DNA of 64,000 bases from Acidobacteriota bacterium. Its GTDB lineage: Bacteria > Acidobacteriota > Terriglobia > Terriglobales > Acidobacteriaceae. Positions within the stretch are counted from its first letter, which is position 1; the number at the start of each line of letters is the position of its first letter. This document shows, piece by piece, positions 40,954-49,350 of the stretch. A model generated the notes under the pieces. The model saw only the letters and a list, made by a program, of their open reading frames with translations, did not search any database and was not told the DNA's origin. The DNA lies in contig JAJZIJ010000013.1 in NCBI GenBank assembly GCA_021810625.1, forward strand, positions 1-64,000, in the 5' to 3' direction. A program made the translations under genes and the position numbers.

Positions 40954-42864
40954 ATGATGCTTCGAGTTGTCCTGCGCGCCACCCTACCGCTGGCTGTAGC
41001 CACGGTGTTTTGCCTTCCCGTCGTCGCACAAGCCGATGGGTCGGCCTCTTCCAGTTCGCCTGCAAGCTCGACCAGCTTGTACGGCACGCCGGTGGAGCAG
41101 ATCATCGCCCGCGTCAATGATCGGGTGATCTCCAACTCCGATTTGGAGCGCGCTCAGCAACAGTTGGCGCAGCAGGACAGCCAGCAGAACCTGTCCCCGG
41201 AGGAGATCGAAGAACAACAAAAGAATCTGCTGCGCGACTTGATTGACAGGCAACTGCTGCTCTCTAAAGGCAAGGAGCTGGGAATTACCGGCGATACCGA
41301 GCTGATTAAAGCCCTGGATGAAATCCGCAAGCAAAACCACCTGGATTCAATGGAAGACCTGGAAAAAGCGGTACAGCAACAGGGCACTTCGTATGAGGAT
41401 TTCAAGGCTAACATTCGCGACAACATCATCGCGCAGAATGTTGTACGCGATGAGGTGGGCAGCAAGCTGCATGCCTCGCACGCGCAGATGGAACAGTATT
41501 ACGAGGCGCACAAGGACAACTTTGCCCAGCAGGAATCCGTTCGTCTGAGCGAAATTCTGATTCCAACCGCTGCCGATGCCAGTGATGCACAGTTGGCTGC
41601 TGCCGCCGCGCAGGCAAAAAGCATTGAAGCAAAGTTGAAGTCGGGCGCTGATTTTGCGCAACTTGCAAAGCAGGATTCCAGTGGATCCACGGCGCAGCAG
41701 GGCGGCGACCTCGGAGAATTCCATCGGGGCACTCTGGCCAAGATGCTGGAGGATCAAACCTTCAACCTGCCCGTCGGCGGATATACGCAGCCTATTCGCA
41801 CCCGGCAGGGATACGTCATTCTGAAAGTGACGCAGCATGTGCCCGGTGGCATTCCTCCGTTGCAACAGGTGGAGCCGCAGGTGGAGCAGGCCGTCTATAT
41901 GGAGCAGATGGAGCCTGCGCTGCGCAAATATCTGACGCGCCTGCGCGAGGAGGCCTATATCGACATCCGTCCGGGATATGTCGATACGGGCGCGAGTCCA
42001 AATGAGACGAAGCCCATTTACAGCGCATACACTCCGCCCCTGTCGAAGAAGGAAAAGCAGAAGCAGCAGATGGAAAAGCGCAGATTGAAGCTGGCGGCGA
42101 TGGCTGCGCGGGACAAATGGCATCGCGGAAGGAAGACAGTCGCAGGTGCGCCGATTGCAGGCGCTGCGGCTACGTCCTCAGCCGCAGGTGCAAAGGCTGC
42201 GGCGAGTAGTTCCAGCACTAGCAGCGTGGCATTGCTGCCAGCCGCAGCGCAGGCGGGCGGCAAGCTTGTCAAGAAAAAGAAAGTGAAGCGAGAGAAAATT
42301 CGCTACGGAAGGGCACCGCTGTATCGCCTTTCTGAGGAGCAGGTGCCGAACGAAACCGCGCCTGCATCAAGCGCTGCGTCTGCAAAGGCCGCGCCTGCGG
42401 AGTCTGAGTCGGAAGATGCCACAATGGGATCGGAGGCGCAACCGCTGGGGCCGGATTTGACGCATACTCCAGGCGCTCCGGTAAAAAAAGGCAAGGTGCG
42501 CCTGAGCGACCTGCCCAAGCAAAAGCGCGCGGCGAAGAAGCGCGCGCCAAAGAAAATCAAGCCGAAGAAAACCAAGCCAAAAACAACGCAGCCACCTGTG
42601 GCCAATACCGATGAGTTGGCGACGCAGAAGGTGCAATCCGCGCCACTCGGTTTGGCGGGCGACACGGCGAGCAAAAAGAAAAAATCCAGCAGTGCCAGTG
42701 CCGTGGTTCATCCCGGCGTGAAGACGCGCATGAGCGACGAGAAAAAGAAAAAGCCCCATAAAAAGAAGAAGTCGGCTGCGCAGCCGGAGTCGGCACCGTC
42801 TACGGGTGCGTCAACATCGTCTTCCAGTTCCAGCAGCGCAGATTCAGGGGCATCGCAGCCATAG
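40954..42864 (+). CDS. SurA-like peptidyl-prolyl isomerase with long basic tail
   Basis: 636 residues. Signal sequence LPLAVATVFCLPVVAQA. SurA N-domain (about 45-185; VEQIIARVNDRVISNSDLERAQQQL) and one parvulin domain (about 186-300; ESVRLSEILIPTAAD, GADFAQLAKQDSSGSTAQQGGDLGEFHRGTLAKMLEDQTFNLPVGGYTQPIRTRQGYVILKV). The conserved core ends near 345. The last 280 residues are low-complexity and rich in Lys, Ala, Ser and Pro, with KKKK clusters. SurA chaperones outer-membrane proteins in the periplasm. The tail is the oddity. First of a rightward run to rsmB. Confidence 0.88.
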   Translation: MMLRVVLRATLPLAVATVFCLPVVAQADGSASSSSPASSTSLYGTPVEQIIARVNDRVISNSDLERAQQQLAQQDSQQNLSPEEIEEQQKNLLRDLIDRQLLLSKGKELGITGDTELIKALDEIRKQNHLDSMEDLEKAVQQQGTSYEDFKANIRDNIIAQNVVRDEVGSKLHASHAQMEQYYEAHKDNFAQQESVRLSEILIPTAADASDAQLAAAAAQAKSIEAKLKSGADFAQLAKQDSSGSTAQQGGDLGEFHRGTLAKMLEDQTFNLPVGGYTQPIRTRQGYVILKVTQHVPGGIPPLQQVEPQVEQAVYMEQMEPALRKYLTRLREEAYIDIRPGYVDTGASPNETKPIYSAYTPPLSKKEKQKQQMEKRRLKLAAMAARDKWHRGRKTVAGAPIAGAAATSSAAGAKAAASSSSTSSVALLPAAAQAGGKLVKKKKVKREKIRYGRAPLYRLSEEQVPNETAPASSAASAKAAPAESESEDATMGSEAQPLGPDLTHTPGAPVKKGKVRLSDLPKQKRAAKKRAPKKIKPKKTKPKTTQPPVANTDELATQKVQSAPLGLAGDTASKKKKSSSASAVVHPGVKTRMSDEKKKKPHKKKKSAAQPESAPSTGASTSSSSSSSADSGASQP

Positions 42865-42918
42865 GCGGCGCGGGGGATATTTGAAAGCAAGTGCCGACAA
42901 CGGCAAGGGTGAAGGATT

Positions 42919-43905
42919 ATGAAGGACTTCTTTGCCGCAGATGCAGCGCAACGCCAAGGGCAGGAGATTCAATCCTGCTTCGCCGTTCTCTCCAAGCAGG
43001 TACGCGACAAGAAAGATGGCGGCGCCTATCTTGCGCTGGTGCTGGGAGATCGAAGCGGCCACATCGACGCGCGCATCTGGGAGAATTGCGAGGCCCATGC
43101 GCGCAAGTTTGAAAAGGACGATGTGGTTCTCCTGCGCGGAACCGTCGAGACTTTCAATGGGAAGCAGCAGTTGCGTGTTTTGGAAATCGCAAGAGCCAGG
43201 CCCGATGCCTTCGATCTGGGCGATCTGCTGCGAGCCACCAATCGGGATATTCCTGCCATGTGGGCCGAATTGCGTGCCACGGTTTCCACGTTTACTGATC
43301 CTGATTTGAAGCGCCTGGTTTTTGCCTTTCTCGACGATCCCGACATCGCGCAGCGCTATCAGGCCGCGCCCGCAGCCAAGATGATGCATCATGCCTGGAT
43401 TGGCGGATTGTTGGAGCATGTTGTCGATCTCTGTAAGTTTTGCGATCTGGCCGCAGGTCATTTCCCGCTGATTCATCGCGATCTGTTGTTGACCGGAGCC
43501 ATCCTGCATGACATTGGAAAAATTTACGAACTTGGCTGGAAGACCAGCTTCGAGTACACGCTGGAAGGCCAGTTGATCGGACATATTTCCATTGGCACGC
43601 GCCTGCTGCATGGAAAACTGCAAACGCTGCCGGGCTTCCCCGACCGCCTGCGCATTCTGGTGGAGCACATCATTCTGAGTCACCACGGCAGTTATGAATT
43701 TGGCTCCCCCAAGCTGCCGATGATCCCCGAAGCGGTGCTGCTGCATTATCTGGATGATGCCGAGGCCAAGATGCTGGCTATGGAGGAGGCATGCGCGCCG
43801 CAGTCCGTCGGAGCCGCTGCGCCGGAGTTTGTGGATCGTGTGCGCGCGCTGGATCGCAGTCTGGTGAATACGCGGCAATATCTGGCGAATGTTTCCGGCG
43901 CGTGA
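42919..43905 (+). CDS. YhaM-like 3'-5' exoribonuclease (OB fold plus HD domain)
   Basis: 328 residues. An OB-fold nucleic acid-binding part at about 12-100 (IQSCFAVLSKQVRDKKDGGAYLALVLGDRSGHIDARIWEN, DVVLLRGTVETFNGKQQLRV) precedes an HD hydrolase domain with MMHHAWIGGLLEHVVDLCKFCD, LLTGAILHDIGKIYELGW (metal-binding HD) and HIILSHHGSYEFGSPKLP. This layout matches YhaM/Cbf1 nucleases, which trim RNA or DNA 3' ends with Mn. It starts 54 bases after the SurA-like gene and ends 89 bases before aroC. Confidence 0.88.
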   Translation: MKDFFAADAAQRQGQEIQSCFAVLSKQVRDKKDGGAYLALVLGDRSGHIDARIWENCEAHARKFEKDDVVLLRGTVETFNGKQQLRVLEIARARPDAFDLGDLLRATNRDIPAMWAELRATVSTFTDPDLKRLVFAFLDDPDIAQRYQAAPAAKMMHHAWIGGLLEHVVDLCKFCDLAAGHFPLIHRDLLLTGAILHDIGKIYELGWKTSFEYTLEGQLIGHISIGTRLLHGKLQTLPGFPDRLRILVEHIILSHHGSYEFGSPKLPMIPEAVLLHYLDDAEAKMLAMEEACAPQSVGAAAPEFVDRVRALDRSLVNTRQYLANVSGA

Positions 43906-43994
43906 CAATATCTGTTCCGCACGGCGACTCTACTTTAGAATCAGTACCAAGCCTCACAACGACTTCATAAATGGCTACTTGGGGATAACGAATT

Positions 43995-45179
43995 ATGTTT
44001 CGATTTTCGACAGCCGGGGAATCGCACGGCGAGTGTTTGATTGCCATGATCTCCGGGATGCCTGCGGGCGTGCCCATCGACGTGGCGCAGGTGAATCGCG
44101 AGCTATGGCGCAGGCAGCAGGGCTACGGGCGTGGCGGACGTATGCGCATTGAGCAGGACACGGCGGAGATTCTCTCCGGCGTGCGCCACGGCAAGACCAT
44201 CGGATCGCCCATCGCATTGCGAATTGAGAATCGCGACTGGAAAAACTGGGCGGAGATTCTTCCTGTCGATGCGGGCGACCCAGCCAAGCACAAGGCTGTA
44301 GCTTCGCCGCGTCCGGGGCACGCCGATCTTGCGGGCGCTTTGAAGTATGATTTCCCCGATGCGCGCTATGTGCTGGAGCGCGCCTCTGCACGGGAATCCA
44401 CGGCGCGTGTGGCCGCTGGCGCGTTAGCCAAGCAACTTTTGCAGCCGCTGGGGATTCATGTGGCCAGCCACGTCATTCGCGTGGGACAGGCTGAGCTGGA
44501 TCGCGATGCAAGCTGGGCAGAGATCTCCGCTTTGCTCGAACGCGAGGAGATTCTGTTGAACTGCGTGGATGCGGATGCCGAGCAGCGCATGAAGGCAGCA
44601 GTCGATGAGGTGCTGCGCACAGGAGATTCGATTGGCGGCGTATTTGAGGTGGTTGCGCATGGCGTGCCGCCCGGTCTGGGAACCTATGCCAACTGGGATG
44701 AGCGTCTCGACGGCCTGCTGGCCGCATCGGTGATGTCCTTGCAGGCCGTCAAAGCGGTGGAGATTGGCCGTGGCGTGACCGCAGCCGCTTCCCTGGGTTC
44801 GCAGGTGCATGATCCGATCCACTATGCGGCGGAATCGAAAGACGCTGCTTCCTTCACGCGCTTTTCGCGGGAGCAGAACAATGCGGGCGGCATTGAGGGT
44901 GGAATCTCCAATGGCGAAGACCTGGTGGTGCGTGGCTATCTGAAGCCGATCTCCACGCTGCGCCGTCCGCTGGGTTCCATCAGCTTTGACAAGCGCGAAG
45001 AGGTGAAGGCGGCCTATGAGCGCTCCGATGTCTGCGTGGTTCCGGCTGCGGGCGTTGCGGCGGAGGCGATGGTGGCGCTCACGCTGGCAAAGCTGGCCAT
45101 CGAAAAGTTTGGCGGAGACTCGCTGCGAGAAATGGCGCGAAACTATCAGGGATACTGCGAGCAGATTCGCAGGTATTGA
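43995..45179 (+). CDS. aroC: chorismate synthase
   Basis: 394 residues. Last step of the shikimate pathway, EPSP to chorismate, with reduced FMN. Seen: MFRFSTAGESHGECLIAMISGMPAGVPID, GYGRGGRMRIEQDTAEILSGVRHGKTIGSPIAL, RPGHADLAGALKYDF, SARESTARVAAGALAKQLL, and FSREQNNAGGIEGGISNGEDLVVRGYLKPISTL, all class signatures with the conserved His and Arg. aroB lies 6 kb away on the other strand. def follows 66 bases later. Confidence 0.97.
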   Translation: MFRFSTAGESHGECLIAMISGMPAGVPIDVAQVNRELWRRQQGYGRGGRMRIEQDTAEILSGVRHGKTIGSPIALRIENRDWKNWAEILPVDAGDPAKHKAVASPRPGHADLAGALKYDFPDARYVLERASARESTARVAAGALAKQLLQPLGIHVASHVIRVGQAELDRDASWAEISALLEREEILLNCVDADAEQRMKAAVDEVLRTGDSIGGVFEVVAHGVPPGLGTYANWDERLDGLLAASVMSLQAVKAVEIGRGVTAAASLGSQVHDPIHYAAESKDAASFTRFSREQNNAGGIEGGISNGEDLVVRGYLKPISTLRRPLGSISFDKREEVKAAYERSDVCVVPAAGVAAEAMVALTLAKLAIEKFGGDSLREMARNYQGYCEQIRRY

Positions 45180-45245
45180 AAGTATTGCAGGAGATTCGCC
45201 GATACCAGACCTTAAGAAGGAAGCAGTTCCCAAGATCGCACAGCA

Positions 45246-45755
45246 ATGATTTACTCGATTGTAAAGTATCCCGATCCCGTGTTGCAGCGCCCTGCGGAGC
45301 CAGTGACAGCGTTCGACAGCAAGCTTCGTCGCCTGGTGGAGGACATGTTCGCCTCCATGTATGAAGCCGAGGGCATTGGGCTGGCTGCGCCGCAGATTGG
45401 AATTTCCAAACGAATCACGGTGATTGATCTGAGCTTTCAGAAAAAACCGGAAGACAAGATTGTTCTTATCAACCCGCAGGTTGTTGCAGCCGAGGGCAAG
45501 CAGTATGAAGAAGAGGGCTGTCTGAGTCTTCCAGAGATTCGCGACAAAGTGAACCGCGCGGCCCACGTCAAGATACAGGCGCAGGATGTGCAGGGCGCGA
45601 CCTTCGAGATGGAAGGCGATGCGCTGTTGGCGCGTGCCTTTCAGCATGAGATCGATCACCTGGACGGCATTTTGTTTATTGATCGCATCAGCCGTTTGAA
45701 GCGCGATTTGCAACTGCGAAAAATTCGCAAAATGATCAAAGCTGGCGAGTGGTAG
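45246..45755 (+). CDS. def: peptide deformylase
   Basis: 169 residues, the usual size. Removes formyl from new N-termini. Motifs: EGIGLAAPQIG (motif 1), EEGCLSLP with the metal-binding Cys (motif 2), and QHEIDHLDGILFIDRIS with HExxH (motif 3). fmt starts 4 bases after the stop, the classic def-fmt pairing. Confidence 0.97.
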   Translation: MIYSIVKYPDPVLQRPAEPVTAFDSKLRRLVEDMFASMYEAEGIGLAAPQIGISKRITVIDLSFQKKPEDKIVLINPQVVAAEGKQYEEEGCLSLPEIRDKVNRAAHVKIQAQDVQGATFEMEGDALLARAFQHEIDHLDGILFIDRISRLKRDLQLRKIRKMIKAGEW

Positions 45756-45759
45756 ACCG

Positions 45760-46713
45760 ATGCGTCTGGTTTTTTGTGGAACTCCCGCCTTTGCCGTGCC
45801 CACGTTCCATGCTCTACTGGCCGTCGGTCATACCGTCGAGCTGGTTCTGACGCAGCCGGATCGCGCCAGCGGACGCGGGTTGGCGCAGCAGTTCTCTGCC
45901 GTCAAGCAGGCCGCGCTGGAGCGCAATCTTCCCATCGCGCAGCCGGAAAAAATCCGCAACAACGCAGCCTTGCAGCAACAACTTACAGACATTGCCGCCG
46001 ATGCCATTGTCGTCGTCGCGTATGGACGCCTGATCCCGCCGTGGATGCTGGCGCTGCCGCGCCACGGCAATCTGAACCTGCACGCCTCGCTACTGCCCAG
46101 GTATCGCGGAGCCGCGCCAATCCAATGGGCCATTGCGTGTGGGGAATCGGAGACGGGCGTGACCACGATGCGCATTGATGAAGGACTCGACACCGGAGAC
46201 ATGCTGCTGCAACAGCGTGTTCCAATCGGGCCGGAGCAAACCGCCGCAGAGCTTGCGCCTGTACTGGCGGAGGCGGGCGCGGTGCTGATGGCGCAAACGC
46301 TTGCAGCGCTGGAGCGCGGAACTCTAACGGCAACGCCACAGCAGAACTCTCTGGCCACGCTTGCGCCGATACTGCAACGCGAAGATGGTCATATCGACGC
46401 CGCGAAGACGGCCACGGAAATTTATAATCGCTGGCGAGGCTTTCAGCCCTGGCCGGGAGCATATGGCATCCTCCGTGAAAAAAAATTATCCATCCATAAC
46501 ATGAGGATTAAGCGCATGAGAATCGAATCGGAAGCGCTACAACCTTCGTTGCCTTCGGGAACCTTGCATGTTCAGGGCAATCGTCTTTTTCTCGCCTGTG
46601 GGGAGGCAACCCTGTTGGAGTTGCTGGAGGTGCAGATCGAGGGCCGGAAGCGTATTGCTGCGGAAGATTTTCTGCATGGCTACGCGCTGGCTCCGGGGGA
46701 GCGGCTGGCGTAG
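45760..46713 (+). CDS. fmt: methionyl-tRNA formyltransferase
   Basis: 317 residues. Formylates initiator Met-tRNA with 10-formyl-tetrahydrofolate. Seen: LVFCGTPAFAVPTFHAL, the folate-binding NLHASLLPRYRGAAPIQWAIACGESETGVTTMRIDEGLDTGDMLLQQ with catalytic Asn, His and Asp, and the C-terminal OB domain beginning at about residue 205 (NSLATLAPILQREDGHIDAAKTATEIYNRWRGFQPWPGAY). Starts 4 bases after def; rsmB follows 18 bases after the stop. The substrate tRNA-fMet is at 15 kb. Confidence 0.97.
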   Translation: MRLVFCGTPAFAVPTFHALLAVGHTVELVLTQPDRASGRGLAQQFSAVKQAALERNLPIAQPEKIRNNAALQQQLTDIAADAIVVVAYGRLIPPWMLALPRHGNLNLHASLLPRYRGAAPIQWAIACGESETGVTTMRIDEGLDTGDMLLQQRVPIGPEQTAAELAPVLAEAGAVLMAQTLAALERGTLTATPQQNSLATLAPILQREDGHIDAAKTATEIYNRWRGFQPWPGAYGILREKKLSIHNMRIKRMRIESEALQPSLPSGTLHVQGNRLFLACGEATLLELLEVQIEGRKRIAAEDFLHGYALAPGERLA

Positions 46714-46731
46714 TTGCCAATAGCCCACTCC

Positions 46732-48090
46732 ATGCCCGTCAATTCCATGCCCGCCAATCTTGCTCCAGCGCGCCGCGCAGCCTTTCAAGTTCTGCAAAAA
46801 ATCGCTGCGGACAAGGGAAATAGCGACACGCTGCTGCATGGCGCAACGCTGCAAGGGCTGTCGCAATTGGATATCAATTTATGTACGGCGTTGGTGTTGG
46901 GGACGCTGCGCTGGCAGGGCGCGTTGGATGCAAAAATCCGCGAACATCTGTCGCAGCCGTCGATGCAGTTGCCCGAACCTGTCGCTCTCGCATTGCGGAT
47001 GGGGGCCTTTCAACTGCTGTTTATGGACAGAATCCCCGTTCATGCAGCGATCTTTGAATCGGTCGAGTGGGTCAAGCATTCGGAACATCCGCGCGCATCG
47101 GGCATGGTGAACGCAATCCTGCGAAAAATCGCCACGCTGCCAAAGTCCACGACAATCCAGCCGGAGCAGGCGTATCCCGAATGGATGATCCAGCGATGGA
47201 GAAAAAATTACGGCGATGCCATAACCCGGAAAATTTGCGCCGCCGGGCAACAGGAGCCGACGACATCGCTGCGCATCTTTGATCCCTACGTTGAAGAAGA
47301 ATTGCAATCGGAGGGTGCGCGACTGGCTCCGGGAGCGTTGCTGGCGCAGGCGCGGACGGTTTCTTCCGGGGATGTATCTTCCACGCGCGCGCTGCGCGAG
47401 GGGCGGGCGCAGGTTCAAGATGAAGGATCGCAGCTTGTCGCGGAGTTGCTCGGAACCGGCCAGAGGATTTTGGATTGCTGCGCTGCGCCGGGTGGAAAGA
47501 CGGCAATTTTGCTCAATAATAATCCGCAGGCAAAACTTGTTGCGTGCGATATCAGCCCGGCGCGTTTGAAGGTAATGCGGCAACGGCTGACTCGCCCGGA
47601 GTGGCAGGAACGCATCGCGTTCCACGTTGCCGACGCGGAGCGACTGCCGGAGATGGGCCTCTTTGACAGAATTCTCTGCGATGTTCCATGCAGCGGCACC
47701 GGAACACTTGCGCGCAATCCAGAAATTCGCCATCGCCTTCAGCCGGAGGATATCTCGCGTCAGGCAATCCGGCAGCGCAGTATTCTGGCTGCGGCGCTCC
47801 GCAGGCTTGCTCCCGGAGGACGCCTGCTCTACGCGACCTGTTCGCTGGAGCCGGAGGAAAATGAAGCGGTGATTCAAAGCGTTCTTTCGGCGAACGGGCG
47901 CGCGCCGTCAGCCTACGCATTGCTGGATTTGCAGCCGGAGTTGGAGAATCGAATCCAGCAGGGCGCGATTCGCGGGGCCGCAGTGGATCATTTATTGGCG
48001 ACGGGTTTTCGTTCCGGCTATCTGCGAACGTTGCCGGGCGTGCATCCCGGCGATGGATTTTTTGCCGCGCTTATTGAGCGAAAAAACTGA
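46732..48090 (+). CDS. rsmB: 16S rRNA (cytosine967-C5)-methyltransferase
   Basis: 452 residues. An N-terminal NusB-like domain (about 9-130; APARRAAFQVLQKI, LALRMGAFQLLFMDRIPVHAAIFESVEWVK) is followed by the RNA methylase: VQDEGSQLVAELL, LDCCAAPGGKTAILL (SAM), CDVPCSGTGTLARNPEIRHR (motif IV Cys) and LLYATCSLEPEENEAVI (catalytic TCS Cys). The ATG at 46732 is chosen; a TTG six codons earlier is possible. Last of the aroC, def, fmt, rsmB run; converges on the PASTA gene. Confidence 0.95.
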   Translation: MPVNSMPANLAPARRAAFQVLQKIAADKGNSDTLLHGATLQGLSQLDINLCTALVLGTLRWQGALDAKIREHLSQPSMQLPEPVALALRMGAFQLLFMDRIPVHAAIFESVEWVKHSEHPRASGMVNAILRKIATLPKSTTIQPEQAYPEWMIQRWRKNYGDAITRKICAAGQQEPTTSLRIFDPYVEEELQSEGARLAPGALLAQARTVSSGDVSSTRALREGRAQVQDEGSQLVAELLGTGQRILDCCAAPGGKTAILLNNNPQAKLVACDISPARLKVMRQRLTRPEWQERIAFHVADAERLPEMGLFDRILCDVPCSGTGTLARNPEIRHRLQPEDISRQAIRQRSILAAALRRLAPGGRLLYATCSLEPEENEAVIQSVLSANGRAPSAYALLDLQPELENRIQQGAIRGAAVDHLLATGFRSGYLRTLPGVHPGDGFFAALIERKN

Positions 48091-48137
48091 TCTTCGTTTC
48101 GCGCATCGTTGTACAAAACTCGCATTGCTGTACAAAA

Positions 48138-48902
48138 TCAATGCTGCACGATCAGGTGAATGATGGCTCCGGCTTCCACTCGGCTATCAGGTTCTGGAAT
48201 TTGCGCGATGACCGTCCCGGAAGGAACGGGTGGCGTTGGCGGTGTGCTCGCTGTGCCGATTGGGGCCACGCGCGGAATGGTGATGTTGGCCTCTTCCATC
48301 GGCGCCAGCTTGAAGCCGGCGTTCTCCACCGCAGACGCTGCCGCAGAGTAAGTTTCTCCGATGAAGTTGGGCATGGCATAGGCCGGTGGCGTTGCTGGCA
48401 GTGGGGCAGCCAACAAAATATCCACGCGCGGGCGCTCGACTGCGGTGGCATGTTCTATTGGACTTTGCGCGATGACCGTGCCGTCTGGAGCATCGGCGTA
48501 GGGAAGGGAAGTGACATCGCCCAGATGCAATCCGTCACGGCGAATGGTGATCGTTGCCAGTCGCGCATCCATGCCGATGACATTGGGAATGGTGACATCC
48601 TGTGGCCCAAGACTCTCAGTCACGCGCACGCGCCATGACCTGCGAACCAGGGTTCCCGCCTTCGGGCGCTGCACTAGAACGTGGCCGGATGGCGTGGTCG
48701 CGCTGTAAAAACGATCCTCGACGCGCAATTGCAGGCCCAACGCATGGGTTTGCTCCTGCGCCTGCGCCAGGGTCATGCCCGACAAGTTTGGCACGCGCAC
48801 CTCTGCGCCGTGGATCGCAAGACGCATGGTGGCCAGCGCCGATAACAAGGCGATGACCACCAAGGCCAGACTGAAGAGAAGCATGTGAAAGAGTTGACGC
48901 AC
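48138..48902 (-). CDS. membrane-anchored PASTA-domain protein
   Basis: 254 residues. One membrane segment near the start (LLFSLALVVIALLSALATMRLAI), then three PASTA repeats: VRVPNLSGMTLAQAQEQTHALGLQL, VTIPNVIGMDARLATITIRRDGLHL and YAMPNFIGETYSAAASAVENAGFKL, each ending in G.VI/VLVQ.P. PASTA domains bind peptidoglycan or beta-lactams. They usually hang on Ser/Thr kinases or PBPs; here there is no kinase or transpeptidase part. It lies 8 bases after the OsmC-like gene, at the end of the leftward run. Confidence 0.85.
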   Translation of the reverse strand: MRQLFHMLLFSLALVVIALLSALATMRLAIHGAEVRVPNLSGMTLAQAQEQTHALGLQLRVEDRFYSATTPSGHVLVQRPKAGTLVRRSWRVRVTESLGPQDVTIPNVIGMDARLATITIRRDGLHLGDVTSLPYADAPDGTVIAQSPIEHATAVERPRVDILLAAPLPATPPAYAMPNFIGETYSAAASAVENAGFKLAPMEEANITIPRVAPIGTASTPPTPPVPSGTVIAQIPEPDSRVEAGAIIHLIVQH

Positions 48903-48910
48903 GATGACTC

Positions 48911-49312
48911 TTAGTCTACATATTCGATGACATATTCGATCTTCGCTGTTTGGGAGATCATGCCTCCGACCGCACAGTATTTTGTCTCCGACAAGCGGAC
49001 GGCATCCTCCATTGATTTTGCAGCAACGCCGCCGCTGACGCGATAGACCAGGCGAACCTGCGTGAATACCTTGGGTGGTTCTCCGGCCTGCTCCGCGACG
49101 GCGGAAACGGAAAGCCCGGTAAACGGCTCCCGTTTCTTTTTCAGGATGGAGATCACGTCAATCGCGGTACAGCCGCAGAGTCCCATCAAAACAACTTCCA
49201 TCGGACTGGGGCCGCGCGTGTGCGCCGGATCGCCGTCGAAAAGAATGGTGTGCGCGCTGTGGGAGGTTGCGTCGAAGAGCATTTCGCTTTTCCATGTGGC
49301 ATTGGCCTGCAT
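48911..49312 (-). CDS. OsmC/YhfA family protein
   Basis: 133 residues. Seen: SAHTILFDGDPAHTRGPSPMEVVLMGLCGCTAIDVISILKKKREPFTGLSVSAVAEQ, with the two Cys residues expected in OsmC (GLCGC has a pair; OsmC proper keeps a pair further apart), and VRLSETKYCAVGGMISQTAKIEYVIE. The Cys in LCGC and in KYCAVGG are the likely reactive pair of these thiol peroxidases. The ATG at 49312 has AGGAAAC upstream and is preferred to one seven codons earlier. In the aroB run. Confidence 0.85.
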   Translation of the reverse strand: MQANATWKSEMLFDATSHSAHTILFDGDPAHTRGPSPMEVVLMGLCGCTAIDVISILKKKREPFTGLSVSAVAEQAGEPPKVFTQVRLVYRVSGGVAAKSMEDAVRLSETKYCAVGGMISQTAKIEYVIEYVD

Positions 49313-49350
49313 TGTTGTTGGTTTCCTTTCCATGTGCGGCGCAGTGTGCT

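Noticed and set aside
44424-45803. 459-codon minus-strand frame over aroC and def
   Set aside because: aroC and def on the + strand carry all their catalytic motifs. The minus-strand product has no family features and no ribosome site.
46879-47877. 332-codon minus-strand frame over rsmB
   Set aside because: Antisense of rsmB; high in Arg and without conserved motifs.
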